64,000 nt of DNA, from the NCBI GenBank assembly GCA_002682825.1, contig NOKP01000014.1, positions 1,127,559 to 1,191,558 of the forward strand. The letters are read 5' to 3'. The DNA comes from Neonectria sp. B-13. Taxonomy: Eukaryota; Ascomycota; Sordariomycetes; Hypocreales; Nectriaceae. Position numbers and translations under genes: made by a program. The notes beneath the pieces are model-generated. The model made no database searches, was not told where the DNA came from, and was given only the letters and a program-made list of their open reading frames with translations. Shown here piece after piece: positions 44,056 to 55,666 of this stretch. Position 1 is the first letter of the stretch. Each line of letters begins with the position of its first letter.

Positions 44056-45240
44056 TTAGGCAATCTGCTGGACAAACTGAGGCCCGAAGCCCACGTCGCC
44101 AAAGAGGGTGTTGGAAAGGGTGGCCAGAGGCTTGTCGCCCAGCTTGCCGTTGCGGCCGATGTCGATGGCGGCGAGCCCGTACTTGCCGTCCTGGTTGGCG
44201 GAGAAGACGGTCTCGGCGTCGGTGCTCAGGCTGAACATGCGCGGCAGCAGACCGGCGGAGGAGACGGTGTCGGCGAACTCGAGGGTGGTGGCGCCGCACT
44301 TGGAGCGCTTGACCTTGAAGTGGGCGATGGAGTCGGTCTTGTTGCCGGTCAGGCGGTTGGAGATGTAGACGTCCTGGTTGTTGGGGGTCAGGGCGATCTC
44401 GCCGGCGGCGGCGGTGGAGGCGTTGGCGGGAGGGAAGGCGTCGCCAAAGGTCGACAGGGTCTGGGTCTGCTTGAAGCGCAGGCCCTCGGTGGTGTACTTG
44501 ACGGAGAAGACGAGCACCTGGTTGGTGATCTCGCAGACGACCATGTAGTGGGTGGCATCGTCGCCGCCGCGCGGGTAGAAGACGCCGTGGCGGGGGCCGC
44601 AGCCGGCGGGCTCGACGCGGACGGAGTCGATCTTCTTGTAGTCGTCGTCCTTGGAGTCAATGATGAGGATGGAGTCAGTGCCGAGATCGTTGACGGCGAA
44701 GTAGCGGCCCGTGGGGTCGATGTTGGCCTGGTGAGGATGCGAGGCGGCCTGGCGCTCCTTGTTGGGGCCCAGCTTGCCGTCCGACTCGATGGTGTTGACA
44801 AGCTCGAGGCCGCCGTCCTCAATGTTCCACACGTCGACGGTGCCGTTGCCGTACGCGGAGCCGATCAGCCGGGTCTTGTCCTGGTTGAATTCGAGATGCA
44901 CGACGCCCAGGCTGCCATTGCGGCCGACCTTCATCTCGAGCTTGTTGGTGTCCAGATCAAGCTCGTAGTAGTATAGCGAGGCCGAGAACTCGTCGACGGC
45001 GTAAAGACGGTTAGGGGCAGTAAAGGCCATCCACGATGGGACGCCGAGGGACTTCTCCTTGAGCGTCATCTTGAACTCCTTGGTTTCCGCAAGGTAGTCG
45101 GCGATGTAGATGTGGCCGTTGTGGCCCATGAGGACTCGGGCGGCGGCCGTGGAGTAGTCGTTGGCGCGACGCAGGGCACCAGGGAAGGCCGAGGAAGTGG
45201 CTGCGAGAGCGGCCGCGAGGCCAAAGGCTGAAAACTTCAT
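44056..45240 (-). CDS. Secreted lactonase-type beta-propeller protein
   Basis: Single-exon 394-aa protein. The start at 45240 gives a standard signal peptide (MKFSAFGLAAALAATSSA) followed by a short propeptide-like segment ending in LRR. The rest shows repeated beta-propeller blades with the family motifs HPHQANIDPTGRYFAVNDLG, CGPRHGVFYP and EIALTPNNQDVYISNRL, matching the seven-bladed lactonase family related to 6-phosphogluconolactonase and 3-carboxymuconate cyclase. The signal peptide and three or more N-glycosylation sequons indicate an extracellular protein. The exact substrate cannot be told from the sequence. The leader contains two CTA/CAC triplet-repeat blocks and a TATA-like site lies 300 bp upstream. 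A long open frame on the opposite strand is a codon-bias shadow. Confidence 0.88.
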   Translation of the reverse strand: MKFSAFGLAAALAATSSAFPGALRRANDYSTAAARVLMGHNGHIYIADYLAETKEFKMTLKEKSLGVPSWMAFTAPNRLYAVDEFSASLYYYELDLDTNKLEMKVGRNGSLGVVHLEFNQDKTRLIGSAYGNGTVDVWNIEDGGLELVNTIESDGKLGPNKERQAASHPHQANIDPTGRYFAVNDLGTDSILIIDSKDDDYKKIDSVRVEPAGCGPRHGVFYPRGGDDATHYMVVCEITNQVLVFSVKYTTEGLRFKQTQTLSTFGDAFPPANASTAAAGEIALTPNNQDVYISNRLTGNKTDSIAHFKVKRSKCGATTLEFADTVSSAGLLPRMFSLSTDAETVFSANQDGKYGLAAIDIGRNGKLGDKPLATLSNTLFGDVGFGPQFVQQIA

Positions 45241-45273
45241 GATGAAGTTGGATGTTGCTCTTGGCAGCGTTGT

Positions 45274-45310
45274 TGGTAGTAGTAGTAGTAGTGGTGGTGG
45301 TGGTGGTGGC
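45274..45310. repeat. (TAG)n(TGG)n repeat in the lactonase leader
   Basis: Five TAG units followed by about six TGG units, 35-70 bp upstream of the lactonase start. On the mRNA strand this reads (CCA)n(CTA)n. A second copy lies at 45446-45466. Confidence 0.85.
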
Positions 45311-45445
45311 GGTCTTGTTGCTTGGTGTTGAGTAGTAGTAGATCGACGTTGATGGCGATGGGATGAGATGCAATGCAAGAGAAGATAGAACGGAAGTAGA
45401 ATGGAAGAAATCTCTGACGGAAAGAGAACCTAAAGAGAGTCTTAA

Positions 45446-45466
45446 TAGTAGTAGTAGTGGTGGTGT
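45446..45466. repeat. Second (TAG)n(TGG)n block
   Basis: A shorter repeat of the same design as 45274-45310, also upstream of the lactonase gene. Confidence 0.8.
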
Positions 45467-45535
45467 GGACTAGGAGTGTCGGGATCTGATCTGACTGAGG
45501 CAGTGAGACCAAACCCTGGAGGGAGGTCCGTGAGA

Positions 45536-45544
45536 ATATATAGG
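45536..45544 (-). promoter_or_regulatory. TATA box candidate for the lactonase gene
   Basis: TATATATT on the minus strand, about 300 bp before the start codon at 45240. Confidence 0.4.
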
Positions 45545-47810
45545 TACCTAAGCCTCGCGCCAAAGCTGATTCAATGCCGGGGCTGGGGGGTGGACAACGA
45601 ACAAGGGTGCAGGGAACCTTGCAAAAGAGGAGCAAACCAAGAAAGGATCAAGAGAACACTGAGCAACAGAGGATCAGGAACAGGAACAGTGGATAGTGTT
45701 CACTGCAGCGACTGACCGATTCACTGGAACACGGGACGACCAGAATAAAACAACCCCCTGTTCGTACTATGTTCAAGGTTCGGGCAAGTATTCGCCAACC
45801 GCGCTTTGGCACGGGCGGTACATGTCCCGAGGGAGGCAGAGCGAGGCGCAGGCAGCCTACGGCGGGCCCAAAATAAAGCAAACGACAAACAAAGTGCAAG
45901 CCAAGCCTGAAAAAACAAGCCCATTTGCTGACTGCTTTGTAAGGGGCTGCATTCATGGATGCGTCTCACCCGCTTGTTCAGGCCTGCATTTGGCCCCCAG
46001 GAACGAACCAGCAAAAGACACCTGCCAATGGAGTCCCGTGGCGCAGGCTGTGCCGGCCGCAGGTGCACCCGTTGTCATCCAATCTCGTTTGCATCGGCGA
46101 CCATTGACGGTTTTGCTACGTAGGGATGTGCGCGAAGCTGACAGCCCCAGAAAGGTGCGAGCGAGGACGAGAGTCCGAGGTGCAAAATGCGAGGCGCAAA
46201 GTGCAGAGTGAAGCCAAGCCCGCTGACAGCACGGATCCAATGGATGCGCTGGGACCGACGCAGGGGGCTCGAGGTTTTCCTTTCGGCTGCGCTCTGGAGG
46301 CGTTTGTCTGAGTGTTTGAGAGACAGCCTGAGCGCGAGGCGAAAGGGAAACGAAACAAGGGGCATTCGCCCAAGGCCAATGGATACAAAGTGCAGCGGTT
46401 TCACGCCGGCCAACAGCAGCTGGCGAATTGACACTGATAGGTCGGTTTCCCGTTGCCCTTCTGTTTGACGCTGGAAGGATGGTGAATGGATGAAGAACCC
46501 ACCCGGCCCAGAGTGCGAAGCCTCCAGCGCTGCAATTGGGTTTCTGTACTCCCCCAGGCCCCCCGTGGCGCTTGCGGGGGCGCCAGCCTTACAGGGGCCT
46601 CCGGGCCAGTCGTTGGCGCAGCGGGGCCTAGAGATGCATCATACCTGTCACCACCGATCCAATCCTCCTCCAATCTTGTCCCGCCGTTCTGCAGATCCAA
46701 AACCCGCCGCACAGCAGCCGCCGATCCTTCCCCTGGAATGGACCCCGCAGCCCCGGCGGCATGGATGATGGGTGGCCGTTTTGAGGCCTTTTTTAGGGTT
46801 TTAAGGTTAGTGATGAAGGGGGACAGGAGAAAGCCGCATCGTTTCGACCCTCTGTGTTCCACGAGTTTGGTTGGTGTTTGGTTTGTCGTCAGTTACGGGA
46901 GTCATCCGTTGAGAGTCATCCGTTACTGGAGTCATCTGTTGAGAGAGGCATACACCGCGAGGCTCTGTTGGTGTCGGACACTTGGAAACAAACATTCATC
47001 AACCTCAAATCACTCTCTGCGCTGCGCCTTCTTTCCATTGGTCATGGCTTCTTCTCAGTTAGATACCCCAGTCATTTACACGCATTGCCCAGAATGACAG
47101 AGAGTATATGTCAAACACGGCAACTTGCCAGGAGGAGCACGACCCTTTCATTAATTAGCCAGGCACAGGATTCAATGTGTGACGTTATGGTAAATCCTTC
47201 AGGCTGCTAGTCGAAACATGGATGTTGGATCTGACCCGTGGTTCCCGACTCCTCCCAGTCGGTCGCACTCATATGGGCCTCGGCCGACCGCTAATTGCCT
47301 TGTGCTCGGTCATTCTCCCGGCGTCTCATTAGCCGCTGTCAAGCAAGCTGGCCGGCCTAGGACTTTGTGGGGCTCTAGCACTCAACTACGGTCATTACTC
47401 TACACCGTCACATCAAGCTGGGACACCACACGATAGCACTCACTCTTGACTTTTGTCTACGGTTGTGAATACTCTTTCAAACGGCGTTGAACATGGGATT
47501 GTCTTTCAACTGCCCGGGTCTAAACATTAAATCATGTAAGGTAGTCAATAACTGCAGTCTGGAAGCCTTGACATGGACACACTCTGCAGGCAGCCATCAG
47601 GCATCCACAGTCCCCAGCAAACCACCACCAACATCCCAATATCAAGTCCATAAGGCACTCAGCATCAACTCAACCATGAGAGAATACCCGTCTGCTTTAC
47701 TCTAGACTACCTAATCACACGTAAAGCCACCTTCCAGCAGTGCATCTCTGTCTCCTCCATCACCACCGATCGTGATATCGTGACACCACTCACAACCCAG
47801 CCTCATCACC

Positions 47811-48644
47811 ATGGACCCAAACATCAACAGCTTCACCATCCCGCCAACCCTCCCTCACACCCATACCGTTGTCTTCCTCCACGGCCGCGGCGACTCGCCC
47901 AGCAACTTCGCCGGCTCCCTCCGCTACTCCCCCGACGCCCGCGGCTGCTCCCTCGGCGAGGCCTTCCCATCGCTGTGCTGGGTCTTCCCCGAGCCAGAGC
48001 CCGCCAAGCCCGGCGAGCGGTCCTGTCAGTGGTTCGACATCTGGAACGTTGCCGACTTCGCCGACCGCGAGCTCCTCCAGGCGCCCGGCCTGCGAGCCAG
48101 CGTCGCGCGCGTCCGCCGCGTCCTCGAGAGGGAGGCGGCTGGGCTGGACGGCCGCTGGGATCGCATCGTGCTGGCGGGCATCAGCCAGGGCTCGGCCGTG
48201 GGTGTGCACACGCTGCTGAACCTCGACGTCCCCGGCGACGATGCGCTCTCCCGCCGCCTAGCCGCCTTCCTCAGCTTCTCGGCGAGGATGCCCTTCCCCG
48301 GCCGCAACCTCGCCGACACCCGCGACATCCTCCAGCTCGACGACGTACCCGTCCACGATGACGTCTTGCGCAACACGCCGATGCTGCTGGAGCACTGCGT
48401 CGACGACCCGCTCGTGCTGGTCCGCCACGGCCGAACCCTGCGCGACACGCTGACGGGTTTCGGCGCCGACGTCACATGGCGCGAGTACTCCGACGGCGGA
48501 CACTGGTTCAACTCGCCAACGGGTATGGAAGAGGCGGTCGTCTTCCTCGAGAAGGTCCTGGGGATCCGGCGGGCGACGGCTGCTGCTGTCTCGGACTCTG
48601 GGTCAGCTGCCCGAGGCTCGTCAGATGCGATGGATCTCGACTAG
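47811..48644 (+). CDS. Acyl-protein thioesterase/carboxylesterase-like hydrolase
   Basis: Single-exon 277-aa alpha/beta hydrolase. The oxyanion loop is VVFLHGRGDSPSNFA (~20-34), the nucleophile elbow is GISQG with Ser125, and the acid is probably Asp198 or Asp199 in CVDDPLV. The catalytic His is His231 in SDGGHWF. This order and spacing match the phospholipase/carboxylesterase family that includes acyl-protein thioesterases. There is no signal peptide, so a cytosolic enzyme is likely. Fungal paralogs of this type are diverse, and the natural ester is unknown. The ~25 residues after the fold are Ala/Ser-rich and probably disordered. Third-position GC is very high. Confidence 0.85.
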   Translation: MDPNINSFTIPPTLPHTHTVVFLHGRGDSPSNFAGSLRYSPDARGCSLGEAFPSLCWVFPEPEPAKPGERSCQWFDIWNVADFADRELLQAPGLRASVARVRRVLEREAAGLDGRWDRIVLAGISQGSAVGVHTLLNLDVPGDDALSRRLAAFLSFSARMPFPGRNLADTRDILQLDDVPVHDDVLRNTPMLLEHCVDDPLVLVRHGRTLRDTLTGFGADVTWREYSDGGHWFNSPTGMEEAVVFLEKVLGIRRATAAAVSDSGSAARGSSDAMDLD

Positions 48645-49131
48645 CTGTGTCCACACGTCAGCAGCTATGCAGGTGGGTGCTTGTCTAAGGTCTCGTATCT
48701 GTCAGATTTGCTAGCGTCTCACGGAACCGAAATAAGCTATAATTGCAGGCCTGGTGAGATGAGATGGATTTTCGGGTGAGCTTTTAGACCAAGTGCTATT
48801 CCCACTCGTCATCCTACAGTAAGATGAGACGGAATACTGGATGAAGGCTGTTTTAACAACAGAGCTATTTCCACCTGTCAGCATAGAAGCTTTCAAGGGC
48901 ATCACGGTTGGCTTTTTAGAATATAATGAGGAACGTTGATGAAGGTCAATCTAATATTCGTATGCGCATGTAAGATCGTCTAAGTAAGAAATCCATCGCC
49001 CATAACGAAACGGTCTAAATGCTCCCTTTGCTCCCGAAACCCCTGCACTATAAACGAACGCGAATGAGCACGCAAGCAGATGTGCCAACCCAGGATATAA
49101 GTAACTCCCCCTCAGGCAACAAAGACAGCAT
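48645..49131. other. Convergent spacer
   Basis: 3' flanks of the hydrolase (+) and the NmrA-like gene (-). I see no feature in it. Confidence 0.6.
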
Positions 49132-49875
49132 CTACCAGGTGATAGACACAGCCTTGCCGTTGTACTGGGTGCAGTCGGCGGCGAGCAGGTTCTCGTAAAT
49201 CCAGCGGCCGACGTCCTCGCGGGAGATGGTGTAGCCGACCTCCTTCTTCTCGACGCCCTTGTGCGGGTCCTCGACGCCGACGCGGATCTTGCGGTCGGGC
49301 TTGCCGCCGTCGACCAGGAAGCTGGGCCGGACGGCGACCCAGCGCTCCGGGCACTCGACCAGGCGCTCCTCCAGGACCTTCTTGTCGGCGTGGGGCACGG
49401 CGAGCCCGTAGTGGTAGAAGGGCACAAAGGCCAGCGGCACGTCGCGGGCGTGGTTAGAGATGCCCGTGGAGCTGATGGCCGCGATGAGCGGGTTGCCCTG
49501 GGCGCCGGCGCGGCGGAGCGTGTTGAGGGCCTGCAGCAGGCAGGTGATGCCCTTCTTGCACACGTCCGGGTCGTCGATGGTGAAGTTCTTGGGGTTGAAC
49601 AGCCCGCCGATGGTGAAGCTGACGGAGTCGACGAGGCGGGTGGCGTCGGCGGGGTGGGTCAGGCACGCGGCCACGGAGTCGGCGTCGTGGGCGTTGCCCT
49701 GGCGGATGATGAGGTTGGCGGGGCGGTTGGGGAAGACGGCCTCGAGCTTGGCCGGGGTGCGGCAGAGGGCGATGCAGGTGTGGCCAGCGGCGACGGCGAG
49801 CTTGAGGGAGGAGAGGCCGCAGCCGCCTGAGCCGCCGATAAAGGTGATGGTCTGGTTTTGAAGGGTGGCAGACAT
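49132..49875 (-). CDS. NAD(P)-binding NmrA/SDR-like protein
   Basis: Single-exon 247-aa Rossmann-fold protein. The N-terminus ITFIGGSGGCGLSSLKLAVA carries the GxxGxxG dinucleotide-binding loop. Later landmarks are ALCRTPAKL, a conserved LIAAISSTGIS strand, the FYHYGLA region with a Tyr and no following Lys at +4, and WVAVRPSFLVDGG. That points to the atypical SDR/NmrA-like group, not a classical dehydrogenase. The ATG at 49875 is chosen because upstream in-frame sequence is Thr/His-rich leader. The role could be redox sensing or a reductase step. It is next to a P450, so a shared pathway is possible but unproven. Confidence 0.82.
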   Translation of the reverse strand: MSATLQNQTITFIGGSGGCGLSSLKLAVAAGHTCIALCRTPAKLEAVFPNRPANLIIRQGNAHDADSVAACLTHPADATRLVDSVSFTIGGLFNPKNFTIDDPDVCKKGITCLLQALNTLRRAGAQGNPLIAAISSTGISNHARDVPLAFVPFYHYGLAVPHADKKVLEERLVECPERWVAVRPSFLVDGGKPDRKIRVGVEDPHKGVEKKEVGYTISREDVGRWIYENLLAADCTQYNGKAVSITW

Positions 49876-50968
49876 TTTGGTGGAGTTGTGGTCGGGGGTG
49901 GTGGTGGTTGTGGTGTAAGTGGGTGAGGTGCTGGTGATACTGGTGTTGGTGTTGTGAAAGCTGCAGGTCGAGGTTGTAGCTGTGGCTTTGGCTTTGAGGG
50001 TTGGAGTTGTGTTGGTGTTGTTGATTGAGTGAGTCAATGTACTGCGAAGATGTCGATGCTGATGGCGATGATGTTCCAAACTTCAATCCAAGCCGGGAGC
50101 CGCTCATCTATTTATCACCACCTCATATCCAACACTCTACTCTCGAATCCCTCCGCCTCGAAACGGCCGCCTGCGAATCTGTACTGCGGCGCCCTGTTCT
50201 CCCGACCGGGACTCCACCCGGAGGTACGACGACTTAGATACTGCAACCACGACAAAACCCACACGATCGTTAACAGGGCGTGCGTACCAGTCCCGAGTAG
50301 ATAGCGCCAAGAGCGCCACAAATGTCTCCAATGGGGGGTGACTGAGCCGACTTCGCGCCCGCCTCGCGCCTTCGGCCTCGTGCTCGCGCGTCCCCCAAAA
50401 TCGCAGCCGCGGGGGAGGCGCCGAGTGCGAAGGTGCGGCGGAGTGACGCGCGTGCCGCCTGGCGGTCTGTGCTGCAGAGCCAAGACACTGCCCCAACGCC
50501 ACTGCGACACAAAACCGTCCTGCGACGGATTTCGGCATCGGGAGAACCAACAGCATACTAGGATATGACGCTGTTGGTGATTTCTCGTTCGTCAATTGTT
50601 GCTGTGATGTGATCCTTCTGCCGAGGATCGTCTCTCGTTATTCCCGTTTCCTTCTCGCGGCTGTGGCCAAGTGCATCACGACCGCAGCTTCAATGCTTGT
50701 CTGCAATGCTTGTTTACATCGTCATAGTCTCCATCACATCAATCCTCCCAGATATCTACAATATACATACAACAACTCGGTCTTGACTCATTGACAACTC
50801 TCTGGATAGAGCCGGCTGAAAGCAAAACTTGAACTAGCTAAGACTAGATATTCTAAGTAGGACTTTGAATTTGCATGAAACGAAAACACTATCAAATACA
50901 TCAATCTGACTTACATCAATAACACACAAAAAAACACAACACCAAGAAAACCATCATCACCACTCTCT
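49876..50968. other. Spacer upstream of the NmrA-like gene
   Basis: Leader and promoter of the NmrA-like gene (with TGATAAATAG near 50106-50115 on the minus strand as a weak TATA candidate), then 3' flank of the P450. No gene seen. Confidence 0.55.
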
Positions 50969-52726
50969 CTACTCTCCCCCCAACATCCTCCTCAGCTCCC
51001 CCTCTCCCCTCTCGCAGTCTTCCTCCACACCCCTTCTCCTCTCCTCCCGCACCCTCATCTCCACAACCATCCCCTCCCGCGGCTTCATCATCAACCCGCC
51101 GTCGAAGCCGCCCTCGACGCTCAGGTCCGTCCCCGGCGGCAACGCCATCTCCAGCGCCCATACCGCCTTGGCCAGCACCGTCAGCAGCGCCTGCATCGTG
51201 TACTGCTCGCCCAGGCACTTGCGCCGCCCCGCCCCGAACACCCACGTGCTCCGCAGCCGCTCGTCGGCCTGCGCGCCCACGTCCAGGTACCGCGACGGAT
51301 CGAACTTGTCTGGGTCCCGGTGCACTGTCGGGTCGTGCAGTAGCCCGTACGCGTTGACGACCAGGTTGGTGCCCCGCGGGATCACGTACCCCTTGTACAC
51401 GTCGTCCGATTCCGTGACGTGCGGCAGACCCAGCGGTGTTGCCGGTCTCCATCGCAGCATCTATGACACACACGCAATGCGCCTCGTCAGCCTCCGAATC
51501 CCCACAAGTTGCGGAACCAACCAGCAAACAGCCCCTGACACGAGCGTGGGAAGCAGGGGAAAGGCCAAACTCACCTCCATCATGCACGCCTTCAAGTACG
51601 GCAGCTTGGCCACGTCCTCTCCTCCAGGAATTCTTCCCTCACACACAACCTCCACCTCGTCCCGCGCCCTCGCCAACACCTCCGGGTGTCCCGCCATGGC
51701 CACGATAAAGTTCATGACGGCCGCGCTCGACGTATCGAACGCCGCATCCAGTAACCCACCTGCCAACCACTTGACCTCCGTCTCCGGCATCCCTTCGTCC
51801 ATCAGCCGCTCCATCACGGGCATGTACTCGCCGGCCGTCCCACCTCCAGCCCCCCCTCCGCGCCGCCGCTCCCGCGCCGCCTTGGCCTTGGCCACCATCT
51901 CGCCGTAGAACCCGGCCTGGTGCTCCCGCACGAACCGCGCGTCCCGCTTCCACTTGGCCCAGCGCGCCGGCACCCACCGCAGCGGCACGATGAAGTCCAC
52001 CGGCGGCGTCTTACCCGGCTCCAGCAGGCCCGTCAGCAGCCTCTGCCGGTAGAAGTACGTCCGCATCAGCTCGGCGCTCACGTCGGCCTGCCCGCTCAGC
52101 GCCACCAGCGGCGTGCTCAGCGCCCACGCCCGCAGGTGCTCCACGAAGTCGCCCGGCCGGTCCACGAGCGCCTTGACGCACCGCGCGCTCATGGCGTCGA
52201 TGATGGGGCCCAGGCCGTCGACGCCCTGCTGGCTGAGGAACCAGCGCGCCGGCCGCTTCCACCGCTTGAGTAGCCGGTCGTTGCGCTGGAACAGCAGGAT
52301 CTGCCCCACATCCGGGTCGAAGACGTGGTTCAGTGCGATGTAGTTGTACGGCCGCCCGGCGTACGTGGGCCCGCGCCGGTCGTACAGCTCGTGGATGTCG
52401 GCCGGGTCCTGCAGCACGACGAGGTTGAGCGGGCCGGCCTTGAGCCCGAGGATGGGGCCGTACTGCTTCGTCCACTCCGCAAAGGTCACGTACGACTTGA
52501 CCAGCGGGATGGACGCGAGGTTGCCCACGAACGGGACGCCACGAGGGCCGGGGGGGAAGTTCTTGGGTCGGCGAGTGGCGACGTGGGCTTGGAAGATGAG
52601 GAAGACGACGAGAAGCACGCACACGACGAGGACGCCGCGAGACCATGTCAGGAACGACAGAGGGAGCATCTGCTGCACATTCAAGTCCGAATCCGCCATC
52701 TTTTGCAACGGCTGCTGGCTCGCCAT
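50969..52726 (-). CDS. Cytochrome P450 monooxygenase
   Basis: Predicted 547-aa protein from exons 52726-51575 and 51460-50969. The 114-bp intron (GTGAGT..CATAG, phase 0) falls directly after Glu384 of the ExxR motif, giving E/MLRWRP. An N-terminal membrane anchor (GVLVVCVLLVVFLIFQAHV) is followed by the proline hinge FPPGPRGVP. The I-helix region is AAFDTSSAAV, the PERF-like motif is FDPSRY, and the heme loop is FGAGRRKCLG with Cys466. All essential motifs are present, so it should be an active ER-bound enzyme. I cannot assign a CYP family or substrate; it resembles fungal secondary-metabolism P450s in general. The NmrA-like gene lies 1.1 kb downstream on the same strand. Confidence 0.93.
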
Positions 52727-54153
52727 GGTGATATGAGAGCAGCAGTCTTCAAAATGGAGGGGGCGAGGAAGAAGTTGTTTGATATCCGACAAGACCGCGC
52801 GGGGACACCAAGCCATATGCAATTCTCCAAGGAGGGGGGCACGGGAGGAAGAAGCGGTCAATGAGACCGTTCATCTATCCTATGTGCCTGCGTGTTATGC
52901 ACATACACACTCCCTCGCAGCCTGCCTTGGGAACACTGCATGTCTCGATGCCAAGACCGTTGTCGACGCCCCGGTGTCCCAGCCAGGACGAGGCAGCCTC
53001 AGCCGACACTCATACATAACTGGACCAACAGCCCATCACACCGCAATACACCCCACGGCACACCTCGTACTGTCATCGCGGGACAATGCTTCATGAATCA
53101 TCACCAATCCCCGTCAACTCCGTCCCCTCTTCCGCATGTCTCGGCTCCCGACCACCTCTACACAACAACTCTCAGCCTCGACTGCATCTTCGAATCCATC
53201 GTATTCAGCACAGCCCCGCCAGTCCGAGTGTGACGCTGTCCGACGCATTCCATGCAAGCCCGGCCCGGCAGTTGCTGCAAGTGCATTCCCGACCTGCGGG
53301 GGAACCGCCAATCTCGCAATACAGCGACCCACGCCCTTGATTCATTACTGAATCGGGAAGCGCTATCTCCGCCCGTCGTAACAGATCCCCGTCCAATCGC
53401 CCCAGTACTGGTCCACGACCTCAAGCATAAGAACCCTTCGCACTTCGGGTTACGAGCTTGATGATGCTGTCGTCACGTCACGCCTGCAGGCTGAGCCGGA
53501 CTCCGACGTTGGAACCACGTCTGAATCCTAAATCGGTGAATCTTCTCAGATATCTGTTTGACAAGAGCGTCATCGAATCATTCAAAGCGAGAACCAACCG
53601 TCAGCCTGGTCCAATCGGAATAAAGCTTTTCTCTCACTTGCGCAAAACACCCGTGGCACAATGGTAAAACATAAACGGACTTCTTTTCTTATTCTCCATG
53701 TCGGTTGCTTCTTTCAAACAAAGCCTGCCTCTTCCCGAAGAATCAAAAATACCAAATAATACTGAGGGAACCAAGTATGTCTGCGAGGATATCTACACAT
53801 TGGTTCAACAAATCCAGCTCTAGGGAATGGACGGCTGTGTGGCCATTACCTCCACCCTCTGTCTGTACGTCGTACGTCTTTATAACCCTTCCTTCTCCTG
53901 TTGCCCGAAAATCCCGGGCCAATTCGCTTCCCTTCCCCCAATTGCAAAAGAAAAGAAAAAAGTATAGTCACAGAAAAAGGAGGACATTACATACAAGCAA
54001 TCAGACGCGCCGGTCCGACAGCCCCATCATCAGAATGCAAAACCCGCAATGAATGCTTCATAACACCAAAGGACGTTGGGGAAAAGGCAGAGCCGCGGAC
54101 ACGGGCGCCACGGGATGGCTCGCGCCGCCGCACCTTTGGCTCGGGTCAGGCCA
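52727..54153. other. Spacer between P450 and GH16 genes
   Basis: Promoter side of the P450 gene and 3' flank of the Crh-type gene. Only short low-complexity frames; no gene seen. Confidence 0.6.
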
Positions 54154-55666
54154 TTACAACCAGAACAGAGCGCAGCCGGCGATGATGATGGCCAGGGCGC
54201 TGGCGCTAGTCCGCGTGCTACCGCTCTTGCCGTTGTCACTAGAGCTGGAGCTGTCTGAGGAATCGCTCTTGCTGCCGCACTCCTGGTTGAAGCTGGTGGT
54301 GTCACAGTTGGAGGTATCGACAGACTCAGTGCTCGAGTCGGCGCTTTGGGTGTCAGAACCGGAGTCAGTGCTGGAGTCGGAGCTGGAGTCGTCGGAGCTG
54401 GAGTCATCCGAGCTGTCGTCGCCGTCGCTGTGGTCATCGCCAGACGAGCCGTTGCTACCGCCGGGAATGGTGGCGGCATCTGTCTCCTCCGCGTCTGACT
54501 CGGAGGCAGAGGTCTCTGATGACTTCGAGGAGGAGTCCTTGGCGGTCTTGGAGCTCTTCGTGGCCTTCTTCTTGCCCTTGTCCATGTCGGTGCCGGTACC
54601 CTGAAGCGAGGCGAGGATGTGCTCCTTGTCGCTGTCGACGACGGTGTCGTTGGTGGCGCGGATATCGTTGTAGTAGTAACTCTTGTTCTTGTTGGTACCA
54701 GGGGCGGTGTCGGCGTCGTAGCACTCAATGTCGACCTGAGAAACGGTGGCGAAGAAGTAACCGTAGTTCTTGATATCGGAGGCGTCCCAGTCAATCTCAC
54801 CACCGGCCCAGTCGACGGTGCCCTTGGCGTTGCTGGCGAGACCACCAGGCCACAGCGAAAGCTGAACACGGGCGGGGGTCTGGGGGTAGTCGAAGTTCTT
54901 GGAAGTCTCGTTCCAGGTGTCGGACTTCTTTTGAGTGCGTCCAACCTCGCCATCGATGAGCCAATCAATCTGGTCGGGGGTCCAGCGGACCTCGTACTCA
55001 TGGAATTCGTTGAAGGTATCAGACACACTGATGTTAGCCGAGTTGTCGTAGTTAGGGATACCCTGGAAGTAGAAGTTGGTCTGGGCCTTGTCGAGATCAA
55101 CACCGACGAACTCGTAATCGATCTCGTCCTTGACATCGGAGAACAGGATGAAGGCGGTCACGACACCGGCACCTCGGCTGGTCTTGAACTTGGCCTTGAC
55201 GTTGCCATACCACATGTAGACGGTGGAGGACAGAACAGTGCCAACACTATCCTTGGGCATGGTCAGGAGGAGGTTGTCGTTGAAGATGACAGGTTCGCCC
55301 TGGGAGACCCAGTCGGCCTTGGAAGAATCGCCCAGGTAGTCGCCAATGTCGGCCACGCGCTTGAGCGAGTTGAACTTCATAGAGCGGTCCTCGCAGACGG
55401 GAGCGGGGACACAGGAGTCGAGGGAGAAGGAGGACTTGACGTCGCAACCACCGAGGCAGAAGGCGCCAACACCGCACTCGCCATAGGCTAGAGGCAGAAA
55501 GCGTTAGTTATTGATCCTCCACCGTGATGTTGGCTGCGAGAGGAGTAAGGGGGTACATACTGGAGCAGCAGGGAGTGGCCTTGGGACACTTGTTATTGTT
55601 GTCACACTCGACAGCCAAGACGGCGCCGGCGCCGACAAAGGCAGCCAAAGCAAGCGATCGCAACAT
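54154..55666 (-). CDS. GPI-anchored Crh-type chitin-glucan transglycosylase (GH16)
   Basis: Predicted 479-aa protein from exons 55666-55561 and 55487-54154; the 73-bp intron has a GTATGT donor. Residues 1-18 are a signal peptide. Residues ~21-55 are a cysteine-rich chitin-binding-like module (CCSTYGECGVGAFCLGGC). The GH16 catalytic domain follows, with the active-site motif DEIDYEFVG at 156-164 (Glu157 nucleophile, Glu161 acid/base). After ~350 comes a long Ser/Asp-rich stalk and a C-terminal hydrophobic tail (SASALAIIIAGCALFWL), typical of a GPI signal. By family Crh/Utr2 enzymes covalently link chitin to beta-glucan at the cell wall. The acidic Ser/Asp stalk is long and repetitive. Long open frames on the other strand are shadows of its codon bias. 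Confidence 0.94.

Larger units (their letters stand above)
45241..47810. other. 2.6-kb divergent spacer
   Basis: Between the divergent starts of the lactonase and thioesterase-like genes. The first ~300 bp are the lactonase leader and promoter. The rest has only short, low-complexity frames on both strands. Confidence 0.6.

Noticed and set aside
43939..44976. 345-codon frame antisense to the lactonase gene
   Set aside because: Gly/Val-rich mirror of a GC-rich coding sequence; the minus strand gives a full, recognisable protein.
47869..48511. Alternative open frames over the hydrolase gene
   Set aside because: The 47811-48644 frame alone carries the catalytic Ser-Asp-His set.
54030..55491. 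Long frames on both strands across the GH16 gene
   Set aside because: Shadows of the Ser/Asp-rich codon bias. Only the 54154-55666 minus-strand model has signal peptide, catalytic motif and GPI tail.
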